From CAYLMG01 sp964493425 (GTDB lineage: Bacteria > Planctomycetota > Phycisphaerae > Sedimentisphaerales > Anaerobacaceae), in assembly GCA_964493425.1 (NCBI GenBank), contig CAZBMW010000032.1, forward strand, positions 1 through 18,328: a DNA stretch of 18,328 bases. Direction: 5' to 3'. Position 1 is the stretch's first letter, and every line of letters starts with the position of its first letter. Shown here one piece after another: positions 7,389 through 15,331 of the stretch. The notes under the pieces are model-generated. The model did no database searches, had not been told where the DNA came from, and saw only the letters and a list, made by a program, of their open reading frames with translations. Position numbers and translations under genes: made by a program.

Positions 7389-9581
7389 ATGAAAATCGGA
7401 ACAGGGTGTTTGTTAACACTTGTTTTAATATTATTCTCCGCCTGCGCAAACGGTCAGCAGTCTGCAGAGATGGCGGGGCAGACGCAACCGGAACAGATAA
7501 AATCAATAATGGCCAAGGTAGCAGATTGGCAATTGGCCAATCCGAGCAGGCACGACGCAAGAGACTGGACTCACGGAGCACTGTTCGCAGGTTTGAGTGC
7601 CTGGGCACAGATGGCTGACGATAACAAATATGATAAAGCACTGATGGAGTTTGGCCAAAAGAATAACTGGCGGCTGGGCAGGCGCAGGTATCACGCGGAT
7701 GACCATTGCGTCGGACAGATGTACATCGAGATGTACAAAAAGCATAAAGACCCTAATATGATTCAGGCAGTCAAAAAGCGCTTTGACTATATCCTTGCAA
7801 ATCGTTCCACAGTTAGCCTTCATATTGACGAACAGCAAGGAAAGGACCGCTGGTGGTGGTGTGATGCTTTGTTTATGGGCCCGCCCGTCCTGGCTAAGCT
7901 GGCTGCCGTTACCGGAGAGTCAAAATATCTTCAGTTTATGAATGAGGAGTGGTGGTACACAACGGATTACCTTTATGATGCGAACGAACATTTGTATTTT
8001 CGAGATGAGAACTATTTCGACAAACGTGAAGCCAACGGAAAGAAAGTGTTCTGGTCTCGCGGTAATGGTTGGGTTCTGGCCGGTCTGGCTCGTGTACTTG
8101 ACTCGATGCCAAAAGACTTCAAAGACAGGCCTCGCTATGAAAAGATTTTTAAAGAGATGGCGGCAAAAATTGCCGAAATCCAGCCGGAAGAAGGTTTGTG
8201 GCATTCCAGCCTTTTAGACCCTGTAAGCTACCCATCCAAAGAAGCCAGCGGCTCAGGCTTTTACTGTTACTGTCTGGCGTGGGGTATTAATAATGGCTAC
8301 CTCGATGAAAAAACTTACGTACCTTCCGTGATTAAAGCCTGGCAGGGATTGGTAAGCTGTGTGCATTCAGATGGTAAGCTCGGCTATGTCCAGCCCATCG
8401 GTGCCGACCCGCGCAAGGTCAATGCGGAGCAAACCGACATCTACGGCGTAGGTGCTTTTCTCTTGGCAGGCAGTGAAGTTTATAAGATTGCAATCCGCAA
8501 TGGAGCTCCGGTTAAAAGGCTTACTATCACCAATCCGATTATTGATTTCAGAGACCACGAGACAATCAACCTTTCCTGGTCTGAGGTTAAAAAAGCAGTT
8601 CCCGGCCTGTCTAAAGAAAATGTTGCTGTTTTCGATTTTAAGACAAACCATCTGCTTGTGACACAGGTTGTAGATAATGGAGCAAAATCACAATTACTCT
8701 TCCAGGTGAATCTGGCACCCGGTGAAAGGAAAACTTTCTGGCTTATGAAGCAGCCGCAAGGATCGCTCAAGCCCGTCTCGAAAACAACTACGTACTGCCG
8801 GTTCGTTCCCGAGCGAAAAGATGACTTCGCGTGGGAAAATGACAGGGTAGCGTTTCGTGTGTATGGGCCGGCACTTGAAGATGAGACGATTACGTGCGGT
8901 ATTGATGCGTGGGGCAAGTGTGTTTCATATCCTGTTATCGATAAATTCTACAAAGACGGTCACTATCATGAAAACCACGGCGAGGGTGGTGACTTTTATA
9001 CAGTCGGTAATACCCTCGGCTGCGGCGGAGCCGCTCCTTTTGTGGATGGAAGAATATCTCTGCCGAGAAACTTCAAGGGGTGGAAAATTATTGCTAATGG
9101 CCCGATTCGCTCCGTCTTTGAGCTAATGTACGCTCCCTGGAAAGCGGGCTCGGAAACCGTAAGTGAGAGAAAGCGAATCTCAATTGACCTGGGCAGCAAC
9201 CTGAATAAAATAGAATGCACTTATACAAGTGACGATACCCGGCAGTTGCAGGTCGCCGCGGGAATTATTTTGCGAGACAGCAGTAATGAAAAGTTTACAG
9301 AGACAAAGAATATAACAGGCTATTGGCTGCCCGCTGACGCGAACAACGGGATGATGGGTTGCGGTGTCGTATTCAGTAAAGACATTCGGGCCAAAACAAC
9401 CGAAGAAGACAGCCATTTGTTGATGGTTGTGAATCAGCCGATACAAAAACCGCTTGTCTATTATGCCGGTTCCTGCTGGAATGAAAACAAGGATTTCAAG
9501 ACCTTTGCTCGATGGAAACGGTATCTAAACAATTTCAAGCAGCGAATCGATAATCCTGTCGTTATTGAGTTTGCAGATTAG
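7389..9581 (+). CDS. GH105 unsaturated uronyl hydrolase fused to DUF4861, lipoprotein
   Basis: A 730-residue two-domain lipoprotein (lipobox LFSAC, Cys19). Residues ~35-370 are a GH105 alpha/alpha barrel. This family hydrates the 4,5-double bond of the non-reducing unsaturated uronic acid left by polysaccharide lyases and so releases it. Candidate catalytic aspartates are in HADDH (104/105) and RWWWCDALFMG (Asp159), equivalent to Asp88 and Asp143 of Bacillus YteR. SRGNGW is at 223-228. Residues ~370-460 resemble a linker beta-domain, and ~470-730 match the DUF4861 type (ENDRVAFRVYGP, GIDAWGK, HENHGEGGDFYTVG), whose function is unknown to me and which is often found in uronic-acid polysaccharide loci. 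It opens the operon and is followed 18 nt later by kduI. Whether it prefers unsaturated galacturonate or glucuronate, linked to rhamnose or another sugar, cannot be read from the sequence. Confidence 0.9.
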   Translation: MKIGTGCLLTLVLILFSACANGQQSAEMAGQTQPEQIKSIMAKVADWQLANPSRHDARDWTHGALFAGLSAWAQMADDNKYDKALMEFGQKNNWRLGRRRYHADDHCVGQMYIEMYKKHKDPNMIQAVKKRFDYILANRSTVSLHIDEQQGKDRWWWCDALFMGPPVLAKLAAVTGESKYLQFMNEEWWYTTDYLYDANEHLYFRDENYFDKREANGKKVFWSRGNGWVLAGLARVLDSMPKDFKDRPRYEKIFKEMAAKIAEIQPEEGLWHSSLLDPVSYPSKEASGSGFYCYCLAWGINNGYLDEKTYVPSVIKAWQGLVSCVHSDGKLGYVQPIGADPRKVNAEQTDIYGVGAFLLAGSEVYKIAIRNGAPVKRLTITNPIIDFRDHETINLSWSEVKKAVPGLSKENVAVFDFKTNHLLVTQVVDNGAKSQLLFQVNLAPGERKTFWLMKQPQGSLKPVSKTTTYCRFVPERKDDFAWENDRVAFRVYGPALEDETITCGIDAWGKCVSYPVIDKFYKDGHYHENHGEGGDFYTVGNTLGCGGAAPFVDGRISLPRNFKGWKIIANGPIRSVFELMYAPWKAGSETVSERKRISIDLGSNLNKIECTYTSDDTRQLQVAAGIILRDSSNEKFTETKNITGYWLPADANNGMMGCGVVFSKDIRAKTTEEDSHLLMVVNQPIQKPLVYYAGSCWNENKDFKTFARWKRYLNNFKQRIDNPVVIEFAD

Positions 9582-9599
9582 TTTCAGAAAGGAAATACA

Positions 9600-10418
9600 A
9601 TGGAAGTACGATATTCGCCTGACCCGGTCCGATTCAGCAGGATGACAACCCAAGAAGTCCGTGACAATTTTCTCATTGAAAACCTTTTTAAGCCTGGTGT
9701 TATTGGAATGGTTTATACCGATGTTGACCGTGCGATTATCGGCTCTGCAGTGCCAGGCAACCAGGTCTTATCATTGACTTCTGCCGATGAGTTGCGGGCT
9801 GATTATTTTTGCCAACGGCGCGAGCTCGGCATTTTAAATATCGGCGGAGCGGGGGCGGTTACGGTCGACGGCAAGGTTTATAATATGGCCAATCGGTACT
9901 GTTTGTATATCGGCCGTGGGTCTAAAGAGATTAGTTTTGCTGGAAGTGATGCAAAGTTTTATCTGCTTAGCTATCCTGCACATAAAGAGTACCCAACGAC
10001 ACATATCAAGCTAAGCCAGGCTAATCAGGTGCATTTGGGCTCTATTGAACAGTCCAACAAGCGCACGATTTACCAGGCTATTCATTCCAACGGAGCCAAG
10101 AGCTGCCAGCTTGTGATGGGAATTACGCAGATGGAACCGGGTTGTGTCTGGAATACGATGCCGCCGCATACGCACGAACGCAGGATGGAAGTCTATATGT
10201 ATTTCGATATTCCTGAAAATGCCCGCGTATTTCACTTAATGGGCAGGCCCGATGAGACACGCCATATTGTCCTTAAAAACGGCCAGGCAGTGATTTCACC
10301 AAGCTGGTCTATCCACTCCGGTGTCGGAACAAGCGCCTATTGTTTCTGCTGGGGTATGGGCGGCGAGAACCAGGCCTTTGACGATATGGACCATTTAACG
10401 ATTGATGAGATTCGATAA
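9600..10418 (+). CDS. kduI: 4-deoxy-L-threo-5-hexosulose-uronate ketol-isomerase (KduI)
   Basis: Converts 5-keto-4-deoxyuronate (4-deoxy-L-threo-5-hexosulose uronate) to 3-deoxy-D-glycero-2,5-hexodiulosonate in the cytoplasm. Length is 272 residues, close to the ~278 of Escherichia coli KduI. The N-terminus (EVRYSPDPVRF) and the cupin metal site are clear: PPHTHERRMEVYMYFD gives His190, His192 and Glu197, with the fourth ligand His239 in SIHSGVG, so all four zinc ligands are present. The ribosome site AGAAAGGA precedes the start. It stands between the GH105-DUF4861 gene and kduD, the order expected for a pathway operon. Confidence 0.97.
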   Translation: MEVRYSPDPVRFSRMTTQEVRDNFLIENLFKPGVIGMVYTDVDRAIIGSAVPGNQVLSLTSADELRADYFCQRRELGILNIGGAGAVTVDGKVYNMANRYCLYIGRGSKEISFAGSDAKFYLLSYPAHKEYPTTHIKLSQANQVHLGSIEQSNKRTIYQAIHSNGAKSCQLVMGITQMEPGCVWNTMPPHTHERRMEVYMYFDIPENARVFHLMGRPDETRHIVLKNGQAVISPSWSIHSGVGTSAYCFCWGMGGENQAFDDMDHLTIDEIR

Positions 10419-10437
10419 AAGCTTAGGGGAAATAAAA

Positions 10438-11199
10438 ATGATTTTAGATGAATTTAAGTTAGACGGCAAAGTTGCAATTGTCACCGGCTCGGCGCGCGGC
10501 CTGGGTCAGGCGATGGCAACTGGACTGGCAGAGGCCGGTGCTGACGTAGCGTTAGTGGATATCCTTGATATGTCCGAGACCAAATCGAAGATTGAAAAAA
10601 TCGGCCGCAAGTGCATTGCGATTACAGCTGACCTGAGCGAAAAGGACAGTGTGGATATCATCGTTAAGCAAACGGTTGAACAGTTAGGCGGTATCGATAT
10701 TTTATTCAACAACGCGGGCATTATTCGCCGCTCACCCCTGACAGACTTTAGCGAAAAAGACTGGGATGAGGTGATGAATATCAACATTCGTACGTTGTTT
10801 TTCCTTAGCCAGGCTGTTGCCCGCGTAATGATTGAACGGGGTAAAGGCGGCAAGATTGTTAACACAGCCTCCCTGCTAAGCTTTCAGGGCGGTATTCTTG
10901 TGCCGTCTTATACTGCCTCGAAGAGCGCCGTTATGGGCCTGACGCGTCTGCTTGCCAATGAGCTGGCACCGCATAAGATTAACGTTAATGCGATTGCACC
11001 CGGCTATATGGCGACCGGAAATACTAAAGCTCTTCGGGAGAATCCTGAACGCAACAAAGCGATACTCGAACGTATTCCTGTCGGCCGCTGGGGAAAACCC
11101 GAAGACCTTAAAGGTGTCGCTGTCTTTCTGGCTTCATCCGCATCGGATTATATGACCGGCTATACCGTCGCTGTTGACGGCGGCTGGCTGGCAAGATAG
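10438..11199 (+). CDS. kduD: 2-dehydro-3-deoxy-D-gluconate 5-dehydrogenase (KduD), short-chain dehydrogenase
   Basis: NAD(P)H-dependent reduction of 3-deoxy-D-glycero-2,5-hexodiulosonate to 2-keto-3-deoxygluconate. I start it at 10438 (253 residues, standard for KduD) because AGGGGA lies just upstream. The longer in-frame start at 10402 would overlap kduI and add 12 residues foreign to the family. The short-chain dehydrogenase features are complete: TGSARGLG nucleotide loop (16-23), NNAG (91-94), catalytic Ser145, and YTASK with Tyr158 and Lys162, then the PGYMATGNT segment. FKLDGKVAIVTG at the N-terminus is typical of KduD. The gap to kduI is 19 nt. Confidence 0.95.
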   Translation: MILDEFKLDGKVAIVTGSARGLGQAMATGLAEAGADVALVDILDMSETKSKIEKIGRKCIAITADLSEKDSVDIIVKQTVEQLGGIDILFNNAGIIRRSPLTDFSEKDWDEVMNINIRTLFFLSQAVARVMIERGKGGKIVNTASLLSFQGGILVPSYTASKSAVMGLTRLLANELAPHKINVNAIAPGYMATGNTKALRENPERNKAILERIPVGRWGKPEDLKGVAVFLASSASDYMTGYTVAVDGGWLAR

Positions 11200-11226
11200 T
11201 TTCTGGAAATGACTGAGGAGTTGCTT

Positions 11227-12297
11227 ATGAAAATGAGAATTCCTTTATTAACGATGCTGCTGATTCTGACAATTTCCTGTAATGCAGGTACGAAGCTGGA
11301 TGATGTTCAGAAATGCGACAAAAAAGCAATCGGCCAAAAAGTTGTTGAGAACCTGCTGAGACGCGATTATATGATGTATCGTGACAAAGGGCTGCATTAC
11401 GCCGAAGCCTGCACCGCTGTCGGAGCACTGCGATTCGCCGAGAACACAAAAGACAAGGAACTCGGCAAGCGTATAATTTCCCGGTATGAGAAATTTTTGG
11501 AGGATGACAGCATTCTGATTTCCCGCCAATCGCACGTTGACCACAATGTAATGGGTATTGTACCGCTTCAGATTTATCTTTATAACGGCGATAAACGATT
11601 TCTCGAGCTGGGATTAAGCTTTGCGGACAGCCAGTGGGAAAATCCGAATGAGGACGGCCTGACATCGCAGACCCGATGGTGGATAGATGATATGTATATG
11701 GTGGGAATGCTCCAGATGCAGGCCTATCGAGCGACGAAACAAACAAAATATGCAGATCGGGCGGCTCTTCAAATTACAGCTTACTTAAAAAAGCTGCAGC
11801 AGCCGAATGGTTTGTTTTATCACGGCCCCGAATTTCACTATCACTGGGGACGTGGAAACGGATGGGTTGCCTCATCTTTGGCTGAGCTCTTGAAGACGCT
11901 GCCGGCCGACCATAAGCTGCGTCCGGAGATTATGACCGGATACAAAAAAATGATGTCTGCGCTGTTGAAGTACCAATCCGATAACGGTATGTGGCGGCAG
12001 CTGATTGACTATGAATATTCCTGGGCAGAAAGTTCCTGTACAGCGATGTTTGCGTACGCTATGTCTGTTGGGGTTCGAAATAACTGGCTGGACAAAAAAG
12101 AGTACGGCCCCGCCGTTGAGAAAGCCTGGAAGGCACTGTGTGCTCATGTGGACCGCGAGGGCAATGTTCGCGAGATTTGTATCGGTACCGGACAACAGGA
12201 CGATATCGAGTTTTATTTAAAACGCCCGCGTTCACTGGGAGATTTCCATGGCCAGGCGCCCCTTCTGTGGCTAATCAGCGAAATGCTGGAAGATTAA
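11227..12297 (+). CDS. Second GH105 unsaturated uronyl hydrolase, lipoprotein
   Basis: A 356-residue single-domain GH105 family member, about the normal length for unsaturated rhamnogalacturonyl hydrolases. The ATG at 11227 has GAGGAG 6 nt upstream and starts the lipoprotein signal (TISC, Cys18). The ATG at 11209 would put that ribosome site inside the gene. Barrel motifs: HVDHN (Asp105), RWWIDDMYM (Asp154/155, catalytic position) and WGRGNGW (~207-213). It differs from the first GH105 at the catalytic segment (WIDD against WCDA) and lacks DUF4861, so the two may act on different unsaturated products. The lipid anchor puts it outside the cytoplasm, so the released unsaturated uronate must then be imported. 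It is inserted between kduD and kdgK in the operon. Confidence 0.92.
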   Translation: MKMRIPLLTMLLILTISCNAGTKLDDVQKCDKKAIGQKVVENLLRRDYMMYRDKGLHYAEACTAVGALRFAENTKDKELGKRIISRYEKFLEDDSILISRQSHVDHNVMGIVPLQIYLYNGDKRFLELGLSFADSQWENPNEDGLTSQTRWWIDDMYMVGMLQMQAYRATKQTKYADRAALQITAYLKKLQQPNGLFYHGPEFHYHWGRGNGWVASSLAELLKTLPADHKLRPEIMTGYKKMMSALLKYQSDNGMWRQLIDYEYSWAESSCTAMFAYAMSVGVRNNWLDKKEYGPAVEKAWKALCAHVDREGNVREICIGTGQQDDIEFYLKRPRSLGDFHGQAPLLWLISEMLED

Positions 12298-12363
12298 AAA
12301 ACCGCAGGCTTATAAAAAATACCGGCTTGCTAAATAAAGCAAAGTCGAATGAAGGCGAAAACA

Positions 12364-13464
12364 ATGTCTACATTAAATCTCAGGCCGGAACAAGAATGTA
12401 AGTACGATATTTTGTCGCTGGGTGAAATTATGCTTCGTCTTGACCCTGGTGAAGAACGCATCCATACTACCCGCAGCTTCAAAGTCTGGGAAGGCGGCGG
12501 CGAATATAATGTCGCACGAGGCCTGAAACGATGCTTTGGAAAACGAGCTGCTGTCGCAACGGCGATTGTCGATAATCCCGTAGGCAGGCTTCTGGAAGAT
12601 TTGCTCTATCAGGGAGGGGTAAGCCTTGAATACGTCAAATGGGTACCGTTCGACGGTATCGGAAGGAAAAGCCGTGTCGGCCTGAACTTTACAGAACGCG
12701 GCTATGGCGTACGAGCAGCAGTGGGATGTTCGGACCGTGCAAACAGCGCAGCTTCTCAGATTAAAAAAGGCGACTTCGATTGGGAAAAGATTTTCGGCAA
12801 GGATGGCATCCGCTGGTTTCATACAGGCGGTATCTTCGCGGCTCTGTCTGAAACCACGCCGGAGGTTGTAATCGAATCGATGACGGTTGCGAAAAAATAC
12901 GGTACGATAATCTCATACGACCTTAATTACCGGCATTCGCTGTGGAAAGATATCGGCGGTAAAGAAAAGGCGATGGAAGTCAATCGCAAAATCGCACCAT
13001 TAGTAGATGTGATGCTCGGCAACGAGGAAGATTTTTCAGCAGCCCTGGGATTCGAGGTTGAAGGTCTCGACGAGAGCTGTTCAAAACTCGACCCGGCGAA
13101 TTTCAAAAAGATGATTGCCAACGCCGTCAAAACTTTTCCCAACTTTAAGGTTGTTGCAACAACCCTGAGAAATGCCAAAACCGCTACAAAAAACGACTGG
13201 GGTGCTGTTGTTTATGCCGACGGACAGTTTTACAATGCACAGCTTCGAGAAAACCTCGAAATTTTAGACCGCGTCGGCGGCGGTGATAGTTTTGCTTCAG
13301 GTCTTATCAACGCCTTAATGGAAGGCAAGTCACCTCAGCAGGCCGTCGAATACGGTGCCGCTCACGGTGCTTTGGCTATGACAACGCCGGGTGATACAAC
13401 AGCAGCGAGCCTGAAAGAAGTTGAACGTGTTATGAAAGGCCACACTGCAAGAGTCAGAAGATAA
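12364..13464 (+). CDS. kdgK: 2-keto-3-deoxygluconate kinase, PfkB family
   Basis: Phosphorylates 2-keto-3-deoxygluconate to the 6-phosphate with ATP. It has the PfkB/ribokinase signature: GEIMLRLDPG at the N-terminus, WEGGGEYNVARGL sugar-binding segment, LNYRHSLW, NEEDF, and the C-terminal LDRVGGGDSFASG with the catalytic base Asp308 (366-residue numbering). I prefer the ATG at 12364, preceded by GAAGGCG, over the one at 12349 five codons upstream; the difference is small and the site is weak. At 366 residues it is longer than the ~310 of the E. coli enzyme. The specificity is inferred from its place between kduD and eda; sequence alone only says PfkB sugar kinase. Confidence 0.87.
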   Translation: MSTLNLRPEQECKYDILSLGEIMLRLDPGEERIHTTRSFKVWEGGGEYNVARGLKRCFGKRAAVATAIVDNPVGRLLEDLLYQGGVSLEYVKWVPFDGIGRKSRVGLNFTERGYGVRAAVGCSDRANSAASQIKKGDFDWEKIFGKDGIRWFHTGGIFAALSETTPEVVIESMTVAKKYGTIISYDLNYRHSLWKDIGGKEKAMEVNRKIAPLVDVMLGNEEDFSAALGFEVEGLDESCSKLDPANFKKMIANAVKTFPNFKVVATTLRNAKTATKNDWGAVVYADGQFYNAQLRENLEILDRVGGGDSFASGLINALMEGKSPQQAVEYGAAHGALAMTTPGDTTAASLKEVERVMKGHTARVRR

Positions 13465-13497
13465 TCTTTTTACAATTTAACTTTTGGAGATACGATT

Positions 13498-14169
13498 ATG
13501 GCAAGACACACACGTCTTGAGACATTAACACGAATGAAAGAGGTTGGGCTTATTCCCTTGTTCTATGACCCTGATATCGAGATTGCACGACCTGTTGTCC
13601 AGGCTTGTTTCGCAGGCGGTGCATCAATCATCGAATTCACCAACCGCGGTGACCGTGCACTTGACGTCTTTCGTGAATTGGCAATCTATCGCGACGGGGA
13701 AATATCCGATTTAATTCTTGGCGCCGGCTCCATCGACGATGCCTTTACCACAGCTCTTTACATCGCTGCAGGCGCCGATTTTATAGTCAGTCCTGTTCTT
13801 GATAATGATGTTGCAAATGTTTGCAATGCCCGTAAAGTACCCTATCTGCCCGGATGCGGTTCCGTTACTGAAATCCACGAGGCTCATCTGCTCGGCGTGG
13901 AAATCTGCAAAATCTTTCCCGCCGCTCAGGTTGGAGGACCAGCCTTTATTCAATCTGTCAAAGCGCCCTGTCCTTGGGCTGATTTAATGCCTACAGGCGG
14001 TGTCTCTCCAACACGTGAAAGTCTGACTGAATGGTTCTCTGCCGGAGCGGCCTGCGTCGGCATGGGCTCGAAACTAATTACAAAAGAGCTCGTTGCAGCA
14101 AAGAACTATTCAGCCATTGAGAAAAAAATTGCGGAGGTCGTTGCTTTAATCCGTGAAATTCGACTATAG
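13498..14169 (+). CDS. eda: 2-keto-3-deoxy-6-phosphogluconate aldolase (KDPG/KHG aldolase)
   Basis: Class I aldolase that splits KDPG to pyruvate and glyceraldehyde-3-phosphate, closing the uronate route into central metabolism. 223 residues, normal for the family. The general acid/base Glu46 is in SIIEFTNRG, and the Schiff-base lysine is Lys138 in EICKIFPAA. The phosphate-binding PTGGVSP and GMGSKL segments follow. The loop PGCGSVTEI replaces the more usual PGVATPSEI but keeps the pattern. The start has GGAG 8 nt upstream. Last gene of the operon; only 23 nt separate it from the convergent decarboxylase gene, with no convincing terminator between them. Confidence 0.93.
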   Translation: MARHTRLETLTRMKEVGLIPLFYDPDIEIARPVVQACFAGGASIIEFTNRGDRALDVFRELAIYRDGEISDLILGAGSIDDAFTTALYIAAGADFIVSPVLDNDVANVCNARKVPYLPGCGSVTEIHEAHLLGVEICKIFPAAQVGGPAFIQSVKAPCPWADLMPTGGVSPTRESLTEWFSAGAACVGMGSKLITKELVAAKNYSAIEKKIAEVVALIREIRL

Positions 14170-14192
14170 AATATCAAAACAAATTGAAACAA

Positions 14193-15326
14193 TTACTTAT
14201 TAATATGCACAATTCTCGCGCCGGTGAAACCATTGAATTTTGTTGATGAGGTAATACTATATGCACCTATGTTTTCTGTGTGGAGATAGTCTCCTATTTT
14301 CAAATTAGCAGGTAGCTCTTCGGCCAGTGATATCTTGTCAAAACTGTCGCATGTCGGCCCGACTACAGCACATACCTCTTTTTTGCCCTTCCTGAATGAA
14401 TGAAAATTAGGTATCCAGCGGTCGTACACTATTCCAGAAAACGTGTGATAGACTCCGTCGTTAATATAATAGAAGATTTTTCCGTCCCGCCTTGATTTGC
14501 CGACTATCTCGGAAACCAAAGTTGCACAAGTCGCCACCATAAATCTTCCAGGCTCTGCTAAAATCTCTATATCTTTCGGAAATAGTCTCTCACATTCGGT
14601 ATCTATTATTTTTGCAAGCCTGGTAAATTTGGGGACCTGTGCGTCATAGGGTGCCGGGAAGCCTCCGCCTATGTCGATTATATTCAGGTTGTAGCCTTTG
14701 AGCCTGCAGCGGCTGAATATCTCGGCTGTTATTTGTAGTGCAGCAGTATAATTATCAAAATCCCGGCACTGGCTGCCGACATGAAAGCTCAATCCTTCGA
14801 CTTTCAAGCCGATATTAAAGGCATTTCTTATAAGTTTGAAGGCTTCACTTGGTTCTGCGCCGAATTTTGAGCCCAGTTCTACCAACGAACCGGAATCCGG
14901 CACTTTCAGCCTTAAAACGAGACCCGCTGTGTCGCAATTGGCTTTTATCTTCTCCAGCTCAGCCTGGTTGTCGTATGTGACAAGAGGCTTATATCTTTTT
15001 ATCTTCTGCAGAGTCTGCCTGTCTTTTACTGTATTGGAGAAGATAATTTTATCCCAGATAAAGAAATCTTTTTCTTTTCTCCTGAAATTTTTCAAAAACT
15101 CGTAAACCTGCATAAACTCATTATAGGAGGCGACATCGAAGCTTGCACCTTCGTTAAACAATGTTTTAATTATTTCCTGGTTCGAGTTTGCCTTCACCGC
15201 GTAATAGCACTGCACCCGTGGCAGATGCTTTTTGAAGACCCGATAGTTCTTCCTCAACTTCTCGTGGTCGATTATAAACAACGGCGTCCCATATCTGTTC
15301 GCCAGTTTGAGTAATTGTTGTCTCAT
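14193..15326 (-). CDS. PLP-dependent ornithine/lysine-type decarboxylase (alanine racemase fold)
   Basis: Fold type III PLP decarboxylase of 377 residues, most like eukaryotic-type ornithine decarboxylases. Lys45 in YYAVKAN binds PLP. SKFG, HVGSQ (His182), GGGFP and EPGR make the cofactor site. GPTCDSFDK supplies the catalytic Cys326 and Asp327 from the other subunit of the dimer. These residues argue for ornithine or lysine decarboxylation and against diaminopimelate decarboxylase; carboxynorspermidine decarboxylase is a less likely alternative. Residues ~79-92 (FLKNFRRKEKDFFIWD) are an insertion before IIFSNTVK relative to canonical ornithine decarboxylase. It starts 5 nt after the stop of the deoxyhypusine-synthase-like gene and has no good ribosome site of its own, so translational coupling is likely. 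The product would be putrescine or cadaverine. Confidence 0.88.
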   Translation of the reverse strand: MRQQLLKLANRYGTPLFIIDHEKLRKNYRVFKKHLPRVQCYYAVKANSNQEIIKTLFNEGASFDVASYNEFMQVYEFLKNFRRKEKDFFIWDKIIFSNTVKDRQTLQKIKRYKPLVTYDNQAELEKIKANCDTAGLVLRLKVPDSGSLVELGSKFGAEPSEAFKLIRNAFNIGLKVEGLSFHVGSQCRDFDNYTAALQITAEIFSRCRLKGYNLNIIDIGGGFPAPYDAQVPKFTRLAKIIDTECERLFPKDIEILAEPGRFMVATCATLVSEIVGKSRRDGKIFYYINDGVYHTFSGIVYDRWIPNFHSFRKGKKEVCAVVGPTCDSFDKISLAEELPANLKIGDYLHTENIGAYSITSSTKFNGFTGARIVHINK

Positions 15327-15331
15327 AATTT

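Noticed and set aside
10402..10437. N-terminal extension of KduD overlapping the end of kduI
   Set aside because: The ribosome site AGGGGA precedes the ATG at 10438 and family members begin there.
11225..11746. 173-residue open frame on the minus strand
   Set aside because: Antisense to the second GH105 gene, rich in Arg, Pro, Ser and Cys as shadow frames often are, no family resemblance.
14182..14194. Possible terminator between eda and the decarboxylase (AATTG/CAATT)
   Set aside because: Only a 5-bp AT-rich stem, no T run, and it overlaps the decarboxylase stop codon.
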